Shown here piece after piece: positions 1 through 7,617 of a stretch of DNA of 7,680 bases. The DNA lies in NCBI GenBank assembly GCA_900551645.1, contig URWP01000128.1, forward strand, positions 1 through 7,680, in the 5' to 3' direction. Every line of letters begins with the position of its first letter. Positions within the stretch are counted from its first letter, which is position 1. Both the position numbers and the translations under genes were made by a program. Source of the stretch: an uncultured Bacteroides sp. (lineage in GTDB: Bacteria; Bacteroidota; Bacteroidia; Bacteroidales; Bacteroidaceae). Below the pieces are notes generated by a model that was not told the origin of the DNA, searched no databases, and saw only the letters and a program-made list of their open reading frames with translations.

Positions 1-20
1 GAAAGTCGGGGCTTTGTCGT

Positions 21-60
21 AAAAAAATGAGGGTGCATCATTTTGACACACCCTCCTTTT
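21..60 (-). terminator. Rho-independent terminator of nifJ
   Basis: A 7-bp perfect stem (29-35 GAGGGTG with 49-55 CACCCTC) encloses a 13-nt loop. Read on the minus strand, the stem is followed after two bases by seven T residues (complement of the A run at 21-27). It begins about 20 bp after the nifJ stop codon. The plus-strand side has only four T (57-60), so it could weakly stop transcription from the left as well, but the design favours the minus strand. Stem, loop and T-tract are seen directly; function is inferred. Confidence 0.8.
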
Positions 61-80
61 GAATTTATGCGAGGAATGGA

Positions 81-3000
81 TTATTCTTCGTTAGACCAGT
101 CCATAGCAGCCATACGCTTGTAAGAAGCATAGCGTTTCTTAGCCATGTCTTCGCAAGCAGCGAACAAGTCAGCAGCTTCTGTCGGGTATTGTTTCATTAC
201 AGATGCGAAACGAACTTCACCCTTCAGATAATCCTGGAAGCCTTCCCAGTTCGGTTCTTTAGAGTCGAGTGAGAACGGATTCTTACCTTCTTCTTCCAGA
301 GCCGGGTTGAAGCGCCACAAGTGCCAGTAACCACATTCTACAGCCTTAGCTTCTTCAGCCTGAGATTTACCCATACCAGCTTTCAAACCGTGGTTGATAC
401 ATGGAGCGTATGCGATAACCAATGATGGACCTGGATAAGCTTCAGCTTCGCGGATAGCTTTCAAAGTCTGAGCCTGGTCAGCACCCATTGCAATCTGAGC
501 TACGTAAACGTAACCGTAAGTAGTAGCAATCATACCCAGGTCTTTCTTGCGAACACGTTTACCAGAAGCGGCAAACTTAGCGATAGCACCCAGCGGAGTA
601 GCCTTAGAAGACTGACCACCAGTGTTAGAGTAAACTTCAGTATCCAATACCAGGATGTTTACATCTTCGCCAGAAGCGATTACATGGTCAAGACCTCCGT
701 AACCGATATCGTAAGAAGCACCGTCACCACCGATAATCCACTGTGAGCGTTTTACCAGATAATCTTTGAATTCAGCGATAGTAGCGCAGTAAGAGCATTT
801 ATCTTTTGCAGCTTCTACCATCGGGATAATCTTTTCAGCAGCAGCTTTGCTCTTGTCTGCATCGTTGCGGCCGTCAATCCATTCCTGGAATGCTTCTTTG
901 TATTCTGCTGGAGTACCTTCTGCAGCGATAGCAGCTTTCATAGCTTCTTCCAGACGGTTGCGCAGTTTCTTGTTAGCCAATTCCATACCCAAACCGAATT
1001 CGCAGAAGTCTTCGAACAATGAGTTAGCCCAAGCAGGACCCTGACCTTTTTCGTTAGTAGTGTAAGGAGTTGAAGGAACTGAACCAGAGTAGATAGAAGA
1101 ACATCCAGTAGCGTTAGCAACCATTTCACGGTCACCGAACAACTGAGAAATCAGTTTCACATACGGAGTTTCACCACAACCAGAGCAAGCACCAGAGAAC
1201 TCGAACAATGGCTGAGCGAACTGAGAGTTCTTCACGTTAGCCTTGATGTCTACCAGATGCTGTTTAGACTTCACGTTTTCAGCGCAGTAAGTCCAGTTAG
1301 CAGCTTCAGCCAACTGAGTTTCAAGCGGCTTCATAGTCAGAGCCTTGCCACCCTTCTTCGGGTTGCCCGGACATACATCAGCACAGTTACCGCAACCCAA
1401 GCAGTCCATAACGTCTACCTGTACACGGAATGTCATGCCGTCGAACTGTTTACCTACAGCTTTCAGAGTCGGGAAGTTAGCACCAGCTTGTTCTTCAGCA
1501 TCCAGTACGAACGGACGGATAGCAGCGTGAGGACAAACGTATGCACACTTGTTACACTGGATACAAGTTTCAGGATTCCATTCCGGAACGAATGCAGCTA
1601 CACCACGTTTTTCGTATTTTGCTGTTCCCTGATGCCATGTACCGTCTTCGATACCCTTGAATGCAGATACCGGCAGCAAGTCACCGTCCTGAGCGTTGAT
1701 AGGACGAACAACTTCGTTGATGAATGCCGGATCGTTGTTTGCAGCAGCAGCTTCAACTTCCAGGTTAGCCCATGCCGGGTCTACTGTCAGCTGTTTGTAT
1801 TCACCACCACGGTCAACAGCAGCGTAGTTCTTGTTAACCACGTCTTCACCCTTCTTACCATAAGACTTAACGATGAATTTCTTCATCTGTTCTACAGCCA
1901 AGTCAACTGGAATTACGCCAGTGATACGGAAGAATGCAGACTGCAGGATAGTGTTGGTACGGTTACCCAAACCAATTTCCTGAGCAATCTTAGTAGCGTT
2001 GATGTAGTAAACAGTGATATTGTTTTCTGCGAAGTATTTCTTCACTTTGTTCGGCAGGTTCTTTGCCAATTCTTCACCTTCCCAGATAGTATTCAGCAAG
2101 AATGTACCGTTCTTACGCAGACCGCGAGTTACATCATACATGTGCAGGTAAGCCTGTACGTGGCAAGCTACGAAGTTAGGAGTAGTTACCAGGTAAGTAG
2201 AGCGGATAGGATGATCACCGAAACGCAAGTGAGAGCAAGTGAAACCACCAGATTTCTTAGAGTCGTATGAGAAGTAAGCCTGGCAGTATTTATTGGTGTT
2301 GTCACCGATGATTTTTACTGAGTTCTTGTTAGCACCTACAGTACCGTCAGCACCCAGACCGTAGAATTTAGCTTCGAACATACCTTCGCCACCCAAAGCG
2401 ATTTCTTCTTTCTGAGGAAGAGAAGTGAAGGTAACGTCATCTACGATACCGATAGTGAAGTGGTTCTTAGGAGTAGGCAATGCCAGGTTTTCGTATACAG
2501 AAAGAATCTGAGCAGGAGTAGTATCCTTAGAACCCAGACCGTAACGTCCGCCTACGATAAGAGGAGCATTTTCCTGTCCGTAGAAGCAGTCTTTTACGTC
2601 AAGATACAAAGGTTCGCCGTTTGCACCCGGTTCTTTTGTACGGTCAAGAACTGCGATACGCTTAGCAGTCTTAGGTACAGCAGCCAGGAAGTGTTTAGCA
2701 GAGAACGGACGATACAAGTGTACAGAAACCAAACCAACTTTTTCGCCGTTTGCTACCAGGTGGTCGATGGCTTCACGAGCAGCTTCAGTTACAGAACCCA
2801 TAGCGATGATAACGCGTTCAGCATCTTCAGCACCGTAGTAGTTGAACAGACCGTATTGACGTCCGGTAATCTTGTTGATTTCATTCATATATTCTTCTAC
2901 GATAGCAGGAACTGCATCATAGAACGGATTGCAAGATTCTCTGTGCTGGAAGAAATGGTCAGGATTTTCAGCCATACCGCGTGCTACCGGTTTGTTCGGG

Positions 3001-3632
3001 CTTAAAGCACGTTCGCGGAATTCAGCCAAAGCTTTCTGGTCTACCAGCGGAGCCAAGTCTTCATTTTCCAGCATTTCGATCTTCTGGATTTCGTGAGAAG
3101 TACGGAAACCATCGAAGAAGTTTACAAAAGGAACACGAGACTTGATTGTTGACAAGTGAGCCACACCGGCCAAATCCATAACTTCCTGTACAGAACCTTC
3201 ACACAACATAGCGAAACCAGTCTGACGGGTAGACATGACATCCTGATGGTCACCAAAGATACACAATGCATGAGAAGCCAATGTACGTGCTGATACGTGG
3301 AATACGCAAGGCAAGAATTCACCGGCAATCTTATACATGTTAGGAATCATCAGCAGAAGACCCTGAGAAGCAGTGTAAGTAGTTGTCAAAGCACCAGCCT
3401 GAAGTGAACCGTGTACTGCACCGGCAGCACCACCTTCTGACTGCATTTCCTGAACCAGAACTGTTTCGCCGAAGATGTTCTTACGACCTGCGGCAGCCCA
3501 TTCGTCTACATATTCAGCCATAGTAGATGACGGGGTGATGGGGTAGATAGCTGCAACTTCTGAGAACATATAAGAGATATGTGCCGCAGCTTGGTTACCA
3601 TCACAAGTGATGAATTTTTTTTGTTTAGTCAT
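81..3632 (-). CDS. nifJ: Pyruvate:ferredoxin (flavodoxin) oxidoreductase, single-chain
   Basis: Cytoplasmic, oxygen-sensitive enzyme that converts pyruvate and CoA to acetyl-CoA and CO2 while reducing ferredoxin or flavodoxin. It is the main pyruvate-oxidising step in fermenting anaerobes and, in Bacteroides, is implicated in nitroimidazole activation. The 1183-residue length is typical of the fused form. The N-terminal pyruvate site has YPITP (30-34, Thr33), Glu66 and Arg116, in register with Thr31, Glu64 and Arg114 of the Desulfovibrio africanus enzyme as I remember it. Two 4Fe-4S motifs follow (Cys690/693/696/700 and Cys744/747/750/754). The proximal-cluster cysteines are Cys816, 819, 844 and 1078. 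The TPP motif is GDG at 969-971 with YSNTGGQ at 1001-1007. No key residue is missing. I chose the ATG at 3630-3632 over a TTG four codons upstream, because family proteins start close to the conserved KKFITCDGN segment. Codon use is strongly biased compared with the neighbours, as expected for high expression. Confidence 0.98.
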   Translation of the reverse strand: MTKQKKFITCDGNQAAAHISYMFSEVAAIYPITPSSTMAEYVDEWAAAGRKNIFGETVLVQEMQSEGGAAGAVHGSLQAGALTTTYTASQGLLLMIPNMYKIAGEFLPCVFHVSARTLASHALCIFGDHQDVMSTRQTGFAMLCEGSVQEVMDLAGVAHLSTIKSRVPFVNFFDGFRTSHEIQKIEMLENEDLAPLVDQKALAEFRERALSPNKPVARGMAENPDHFFQHRESCNPFYDAVPAIVEEYMNEINKITGRQYGLFNYYGAEDAERVIIAMGSVTEAAREAIDHLVANGEKVGLVSVHLYRPFSAKHFLAAVPKTAKRIAVLDRTKEPGANGEPLYLDVKDCFYGQENAPLIVGGRYGLGSKDTTPAQILSVYENLALPTPKNHFTIGIVDDVTFTSLPQKEEIALGGEGMFEAKFYGLGADGTVGANKNSVKIIGDNTNKYCQAYFSYDSKKSGGFTCSHLRFGDHPIRSTYLVTTPNFVACHVQAYLHMYDVTRGLRKNGTFLLNTIWEGEELAKNLPNKVKKYFAENNITVYYINATKIAQEIGLGNRTNTILQSAFFRITGVIPVDLAVEQMKKFIVKSYGKKGEDVVNKNYAAVDRGGEYKQLTVDPAWANLEVEAAAANNDPAFINEVVRPINAQDGDLLPVSAFKGIEDGTWHQGTAKYEKRGVAAFVPEWNPETCIQCNKCAYVCPHAAIRPFVLDAEEQAGANFPTLKAVGKQFDGMTFRVQVDVMDCLGCGNCADVCPGNPKKGGKALTMKPLETQLAEAANWTYCAENVKSKQHLVDIKANVKNSQFAQPLFEFSGACSGCGETPYVKLISQLFGDREMVANATGCSSIYSGSVPSTPYTTNEKGQGPAWANSLFEDFCEFGLGMELANKKLRNRLEEAMKAAIAAEGTPAEYKEAFQEWIDGRNDADKSKAAAEKIIPMVEAAKDKCSYCATIAEFKDYLVKRSQWIIGGDGASYDIGYGGLDHVIASGEDVNILVLDTEVYSNTGGQSSKATPLGAIAKFAASGKRVRKKDLGMIATTYGYVYVAQIAMGADQAQTLKAIREAEAYPGPSLVIAYAPCINHGLKAGMGKSQAEEAKAVECGYWHLWRFNPALEEEGKNPFSLDSKEPNWEGFQDYLKGEVRFASVMKQYPTEAADLFAACEDMAKKRYASYKRMAAMDWSNEE

Positions 3633-3657
3633 ACAATTACTCAATTATGTTAGGTAA

Positions 3658-3689
3658 TATAAATAGAATCTGTAAATTTTTCGCGTCAA
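3658..3689 (-). promoter_or_regulatory. Possible nifJ promoter (weak match)
   Basis: On the minus strand TTGA (3689-3686) is followed after 20 bp by TATTTATA (3665-3658), an imperfect match to the Bacteroides -33 TTTG and -7 TAnnTTTG boxes with acceptable spacing. It would give a leader of roughly 20 nt before the nifJ ATG. The upstream box overlaps the stop codon of the ATPase gene. The match is much poorer than the two promoters at 4885-4953, so nifJ could instead use another site inside the ATPase gene or readthrough from it. Confidence 0.3.
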
Positions 3690-4864
3690 TATAGGAAGCC
3701 GAACAGCCATAACGGTATTTGGTTTCCGTGTCCCATTTCCATTTTGTGCATGGCATAGTATACATTCGGATTGCTTTTCACTTTACTGTGTTCACTGCAA
3801 ATCCGGAAGTGTAGTTTTTCATCTACCAGGAATGAAGTACCTTTGTCGCCTTTGTTCACTTTATGATCTTTCCATAAAGTATTGACGAAAAAGGTTTCCA
3901 ATACGTCCTGTTCTTCAACTTTGACCGGGTAGATACTGTACATCAGGTTGGTATTGTGCATCATTATCTTAGCAGGCTTTTTCGGGAACATTTCTCCCTT
4001 GGGGTATACCATATTGATAAGTCGTGCGTCTGCCAAGTATTTGATGTAATTCATTACGGTAGCGCGTGATGTCTGTATCTCGGTAGCCAGTTGGCTTACG
4101 TTAGGGGCTCCCGGACCGTCAACTGCCAACAAATATAGTAATTTTTTTATCTTTGAAAGATATTTCAGTTCAATTTGTTTGATTAAAAGGATATCTACCT
4201 CTATCATCATATTCATGGTTTTCAGCAGGTTCTCTGAAAAGTTCCGTTTTTCAAGAAAAAAAGGATAGAAACCATGATGGATATAGTCTTGCAGGTAGTT
4301 GAGCGGGTTGATGTGTGGAAGAATGGTTTTTGCAATGTGCTCGTGGTTCTGAAGAATATCTTCCAGTGTATATGCTGCGAAATGATTACCGGTCTGCAGG
4401 TTCAGAAATTCACGGAAAGAGAACCCTCGTAAATTGTAGGATTGTACGATACCGTTCAGTTCTGGATTTTCTTCTTTCAGTCGCATGACAGAAGACCCGG
4501 AAAATATGATTTTCAGATTAGGGTATTTTTCATAACAGGTACGAAGTGCTTTGCTCCAATCCTGTAGCTTGAATACTTGGTCAATCAGAAGTACCTTACC
4601 TCCTCGCTTTACAAATTCTCCGGCAAATTCTACAAGGCTGACTTCTGAAAAATAGAAATTATTCATGTTAATGAACAGGCAGGAACGGTCCAGGCCGAAT
4701 TTCTCTTTGGCATATTGCAGCAGGAATGTTGTCTTTCCTACTCCACGCGTCCCTTTTATGCCGATTAGTCTGGCATTCCAGTCTATTTCGTCCATCAAGT
4801 CGCGGCGTACAGGGGCGCTGGTATGTTCTACCAAGTAGCTGTGTGTTCTATAAAAGGCTTCCAT
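3686..4864 (-). CDS. AAA-family ATPase (AAA_14/DUF4143-like), function unknown
   Basis: A 392-residue protein with a P-loop ATPase domain, a winged-helix segment and a C-terminal domain, the architecture of the AAA_14/DUF4143-type ATPases common in Bacteroidetes. Walker A is GTRGVGKTT (38-46). Walker B is VLLIDQ (91-96), with Gln96 where most AAA proteins have the catalytic Glu. A sensor-1-like strand is IIFSGSS (119-125). A winged-helix-like segment lies at about 240-285 (SQLATEIQTSRATVMNYIKYL). The C-terminal part (about 320-392) resembles the PD-(D/E)XK-like domain of the family (ETFF, FLVD, and the terminal IPLWLFGFLY). The usual acidic residue after the FLVD strand appears replaced (FRIC). 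There is no signal peptide or membrane segment, so it is probably cytoplasmic. The ATG at 4862-4864 follows a consensus promoter closely, which supports the start. nifJ lies 53 bp downstream on the same strand. The cellular role of these proteins is not established, and I assign none. Confidence 0.93.
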   Translation of the reverse strand: MEAFYRTHSYLVEHTSAPVRRDLMDEIDWNARLIGIKGTRGVGKTTFLLQYAKEKFGLDRSCLFINMNNFYFSEVSLVEFAGEFVKRGGKVLLIDQVFKLQDWSKALRTCYEKYPNLKIIFSGSSVMRLKEENPELNGIVQSYNLRGFSFREFLNLQTGNHFAAYTLEDILQNHEHIAKTILPHINPLNYLQDYIHHGFYPFFLEKRNFSENLLKTMNMMIEVDILLIKQIELKYLSKIKKLLYLLAVDGPGAPNVSQLATEIQTSRATVMNYIKYLADARLINMVYPKGEMFPKKPAKIMMHNTNLMYSIYPVKVEEQDVLETFFVNTLWKDHKVNKGDKGTSFLVDEKLHFRICSEHSKVKSNPNVYYAMHKMEMGHGNQIPLWLFGFLY

Positions 4865-4884
4865 GAATTTCAGTTTCTACCCTG

Positions 4885-4915
4885 CAAAGATAAGAATACT
4901 TCATGATATTGCAAA
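4885..4915 (-). promoter_or_regulatory. Bacteroides-type promoter for the ATPase gene
   Basis: On the minus strand TTTG (4915-4912) is followed after exactly 19 bp by TATCTTTG (4892-4885). Both boxes match the Bacteroides primary sigma-factor consensus (TTTG and TAnnTTTG). Transcription would start about 15-20 nt before the ATG at 4864. There is no clear Shine-Dalgarno sequence in the short leader, as is usual in this group. Confidence 0.8.
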
Positions 4916-4920
4916 CTGGA

Positions 4921-4953
4921 GTTGTCAAATTTTAAATTTTTCCCATAACTTTG
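4921..4953 (+). promoter_or_regulatory. Bacteroides-type promoter for the ATP-grasp-like gene
   Basis: GTTG (4921-4924) is followed after 21 bp by TAACTTTG (4946-4953), a perfect TAnnTTTG -7 box. The spacer is very A/T-rich. The start of transcription would lie near 4960, giving a leader of about 20 nt to the ATG at 4979. The upstream box is only five bases from the upstream box of the opposing promoter, so the two are arranged back to back. Confidence 0.78.
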
Positions 4954-4978
4954 TATGTAATCTGAAAGTACAGTCTTT

Positions 4979-6154
4979 ATGAATCGTTGGCTTTATTTAT
5001 TTAATCCGGAACATGATATGGCTTTGGCTAATTTTACACCTTACTATCGTCCTCCTCGTGAAATAATCCGAATGGGACAGGATTTGTCTTATTTGCCTTT
5101 GTGGTATGCTGAAGAAGATAGTTGGGTGAAAGTATTCGATACGGGACTTTCAACTTCTTTCCTTGCAGAATGTGCTTCATTGGGGATACATCCTTATGGT
5201 CTGACCGCAACAGCTTGGGAAGAAATGCGTATATCTCCGTGGGGATGGGACCCGGCTTTGGTGAATCAATTACGAGGGAAAGGAGTGTCTGCAGAGAGTT
5301 ATCCGGATGAGATGGATTTGATGCGGATACGTTTTCTTTCCGGGAGGCAACGCTGTGTAGAGGTTCTGAAGCAATTCGGAGATATAGAAAGAATTTGCGG
5401 AAAGGCCGTAGAATGCCTGACTATATCTGATGTCAGGAATTTTATGGGAGAAACCGGAGAAACGATATTGAAATCACCTTGGTCTGGGAGTGGAAGAGGG
5501 CTTTTGCGTGTTTCTCCAACTAGTTGGACTCAGAATGTAGAAGGGTGGGTGGCTCGTATAATTCGTACACAAGGAGGAATTATGGGGGAACCGTTGTATA
5601 ATAAGGTATGTGATTTTGCCATGGAATTCTATGCTGATGGTAATAGTGGCGTTTCTTTTGCGGGATATTCCTTGTTTGAAACTGATACTCATGGAAATTA
5701 TAAACTTAATCTTCTATTGCCGGATGTAGAGATAGAACGGCGATTGTCTGAATATGTTCCTTTAAAGACTTTGCATGAGGTGAGGATGCGCTTACTATCT
5801 TGTTTACTTTCTTTATTTGGAGGAGACTATACCGGTTATTTGGGGGTAGATATGATGGTTTGTGATGAATCTGGAGAATATGTAGTACATCCTTGCGTAG
5901 AAATCAATCTTCGGATGAATATGGGAGTAGTATCACGATTGTTTTTTGACCGTTATGTAGCACCTTCTTCTTTTGGAAAATATGTGGTCGAACATTTTCA
6001 GACTGATGGGGAAGCTCTAGAGAAACATCGTAGGCTTCTGGCTGAATTTCCCTTGTCGGTTTCTGGCGATAACCGCATCCTTCACGGATATCTTTCTCTG
6101 ACTCCTGTGTTATCGGAAACACGTTATCAGGTTTATGTCGTAATAGAAGATTAG
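4979..6154 (+). CDS. Uncharacterised ATP-grasp-like protein
   Basis: A 391-residue protein with no signal peptide or membrane segment, so probably cytoplasmic. I do not recognise a named family. The N-terminal 100 or so residues carry a distinctive NPEHDMALA segment (9-17). The middle and C-terminal parts look like an ATP-grasp fold. Lys165 sits in ILKSPWSGSGRG (163-174), resembling the lysine strand and glycine-rich loop that grip ATP. GEPLY (203-207) and DFAMEFYAD (212-220) resemble the following strands. GVDMM (289-293) and CVEINLR (306-312) resemble the late acidic metal-binding strands, with Asp291, Glu308 and Asn310 as candidate ligands. ATP-grasp enzymes usually join a carboxylate to an amine or thiol through an acyl-phosphate, but the substrate here cannot be told. 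The ATG lies about 20 nt after a consensus promoter. The gene is monocistronic, ending in a bidirectional terminator. The reading frame is certain, the fold likely, and the reaction unknown. Confidence 0.88.
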   Translation: MNRWLYLFNPEHDMALANFTPYYRPPREIIRMGQDLSYLPLWYAEEDSWVKVFDTGLSTSFLAECASLGIHPYGLTATAWEEMRISPWGWDPALVNQLRGKGVSAESYPDEMDLMRIRFLSGRQRCVEVLKQFGDIERICGKAVECLTISDVRNFMGETGETILKSPWSGSGRGLLRVSPTSWTQNVEGWVARIIRTQGGIMGEPLYNKVCDFAMEFYADGNSGVSFAGYSLFETDTHGNYKLNLLLPDVEIERRLSEYVPLKTLHEVRMRLLSCLLSLFGGDYTGYLGVDMMVCDESGEYVVHPCVEINLRMNMGVVSRLFFDRYVAPSSFGKYVVEHFQTDGEALEKHRRLLAEFPLSVSGDNRILHGYLSLTPVLSETRYQVYVVIED

Positions 6155-6166
6155 GGATGAAGATGG

Positions 6167-6211
6167 AAAAAGCCTGCACGTTTCTTTTTCTATATACGTA
6201 CAGGCCTTTTT
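6167..6211. terminator. Bidirectional terminator between convergent genes
   Basis: Left arm 6167-6181 (AAAAAGCCTGCACGT) pairs with right arm 6196-6211 (ACGTACAGGCCTTTTT). The stem carries one C/A mismatch and one bulged C, with a 14-nt pyrimidine-rich loop at 6182-6195. The A run on the left and T run on the right let it end transcription in both directions. This suits its position between the stop of the ATP-grasp-like gene (6154) and the stop of the S41 peptidase gene (6227). Confidence 0.8.
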
Positions 6212-6226
6212 GGGGGTTATGGTTTA

Positions 6227-7612
6227 TTATTTCATTGGTAGAGGTTTATTGGCAATAGGTAGAAGAATACGTTTGCCGAAGTTCGTCTTATGTGGTTGCC
6301 CTTTCAACTTTTTCCAAGGTAACATACTGCGTGAGAGTGAACTCGTTTCAGGATATTGTTTTCCTTCTTTTTCCAATGCGGCACGGAGTAATATTTCATT
6401 TTCATCACCTAGCTGTACAGGTTGCATTGGGTCATCAATGGCTTCAATATCCGGTGTCAGTCCGTTGGGCATACAAGGAGTTTCATTCTTACTGTTCATA
6501 TAAATACCTATCATGACATAGATTCCCCAGTTCTTGATTGCAGTTGGAGTAGCTTCTTCCATCATATCATAAAGTTCTTTGCTGGATAGAGGTATACCTG
6601 TACAATATTTGCCATGCGATTGTTCACCTATCAGTGTGATAGGCATATATGGCATCAGGCCTCCTATCAAAGCTTCGGAAGCTGAGGCTGTATTAGGGCC
6701 TATGAGGGCATAAATGTGTTCTAAACCGATATTTGCTCCCTCAGTGCTGACGTTTAGCCCTACCGATTCATAATTGAAGGTAGTGGTAAAACGGGTGACA
6801 CTGCTCCATCCGGATGCGGTCAGTAGCTCATTGTAGTCTTCTTTTTCAAATATTGCTTTGGAGTCAACTACGTCTTGTGGGGCAAACATAGAGGCCAGTA
6901 CATTTTCTGTGATAACATAACCGCCACCATTATAACGTAAATCTAATACAAGCTTCTTGACTCCTTTTGCCTTAAAATCTTTGCAGATCTCAATCAGTTC
7001 GGGTATTGAATTTAAATCGAAACTGCTATAGGCCAGATAGCCAATTTTATTCCCGTTATCTAAATCAATGGTTTTGTAACATAAAATAGGATTTTCATAC
7101 ATTTCAACAGCTTGCATTGTAACCGTCTGTTCTGTTGGCACAATTGTGTTGATTGTTGCATCGTAAGCAGCTAGTGAAAGTGTGATTTGAGAAGAATAGA
7201 ATAAGTCTGTATAATTGTTTACAGTCAATGGCTTTCCGTCAATTTCATAGATGATGTCACCTCTCTTTAAGCCTGCTTTTTCTGCAGGACTGTTTTGATA
7301 TACATAAGCCACGGCCGAAACACATTGCCCTGTACTTTCATCCAGCAGATAAGTTATAGGTTGATAACCATATGTAGTATAGACACCTTCCAGGCTGCTG
7401 TTGAAACTTTCAAAGTCATCAGTCAGCATGGTCCATCTGTCTATTTCTGTATCTCCTTCATGGTAACGGATTTCATTGACGGTTGTGATGGGGTCTGTGT
7501 TTGTTTCCGGATTCAGTCTTAGCAGATCGTTTGATATATCCTTGTTCCAATAATAAAAAGTTTCTAATGATGTTCCGGCGAAAATATTGGCATACCTGTT
7601 GGTTGAATTAGA
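6227..7612 (-). CDS. S41 family (C-terminal processing) peptidase with PDZ domain, 5' end disrupted
   Basis: Serine peptidase of the tail-specific protease type, which in Bacteroidetes is usually an exported lipoprotein acting in the periplasm or at the outer membrane. Residues are numbered from the first ATG (7429). A PDZ domain spans about 30-110 (SPAEKAGLKRGDIIYEIDGKPL). The S41 core has LVLDLRYNGGG (160-170). Ser249 of TASASE and Lys274 of GEQSHGK are the expected Ser/Lys dyad, 25 residues apart as in E. coli Prc (Ser430/Lys455). The ATG at 7429 is unlikely to be the true start. The same frame runs 61 codons further upstream, through TSLETFYYWNKDI and EIDRW, which look like the usual S41 N-terminal domain. 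It then meets TAA at 7613-7615. No signal peptide or start codon is found in that extension. The frame loss coincides with a 5-bp tandem repeat, so this copy is probably frameshifted, although the catalytic region is intact. Product identity is sure; whether it is functional is doubtful. Confidence 0.88.
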   Translation of the reverse strand, partial: SNSTNRYANIFAGTSLETFYYWNKDISNDLLRLNPETNTDPITTVNEIRYHEGDTEIDRWTMLTDDFESFNSSLEGVYTTYGYQPITYLLDESTGQCVSAVAYVYQNSPAEKAGLKRGDIIYEIDGKPLTVNNYTDLFYSSQITLSLAAYDATINTIVPTEQTVTMQAVEMYENPILCYKTIDLDNGNKIGYLAYSSFDLNSIPELIEICKDFKAKGVKKLVLDLRYNGGGYVITENVLASMFAPQDVVDSKAIFEKEDYNELLTASGWSSVTRFTTTFNYESVGLNVSTEGANIGLEHIYALIGPNTASASEALIGGLMPYMPITLIGEQSHGKYCTGIPLSSKELYDMMEEATPTAIKNWGIYVMIGIYMNSKNETPCMPNGLTPDIEAIDDPMQPVQLGDENEILLRAALEKEGKQYPETSSLSRSMLPWKKLKGQPHKTNFGKRILLPIANKPLPMK

Positions 7613-7617
7613 TTAGA
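7607..7617. repeat. 5-bp tandem duplication at the S41 frame break
   Basis: The minus strand reads TCTAATCTAAT, two perfect copies of TCTAA plus the first base of a third. Dropping one copy (a 5-nt deletion) joins the peptidase frame to codons that read DWADKIFSN and then STNRYANIF without a stop. The duplication itself supplies the in-frame TAA at 7613-7615. This is the mark of a slippage event; whether it is fixed or reversible cannot be told. Confidence 0.7.

Noticed and set aside
1..20. Weak dyad (AAAG...CTTT) at the left edge, possibly a second terminator
   Set aside because: The stem is only about four base pairs with no T-tract of its own, and the clear terminator at 21-60 already serves nifJ.
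1257..2270. A 337-codon open frame on the plus strand, antisense to nifJ
   Set aside because: It lies wholly inside the certain nifJ gene. Its composition (many Val, Ser, Thr, Phe and Cys, with no recognisable domain) is what the strong nifJ codon bias gives when read in reverse. There is no promoter or start context.
2460..3005. A 181-codon open frame on the plus strand, antisense to nifJ
   Set aside because: It has the same cause as the longer antisense frame: stop codons are avoided in reverse because of nifJ codon choice. No domain or promoter is seen.
3642..3644. TTG start that would add four residues to nifJ
   Set aside because: An ATG lies four codons downstream, immediately before the conserved N-terminus, and the extra residues match no family feature.
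5904..6179. A 91-codon minus-strand open frame across the 3' end of the ATP-grasp-like gene
   Set aside because: It is antisense to a well-supported gene, starts within the terminator stem and shows no domain.
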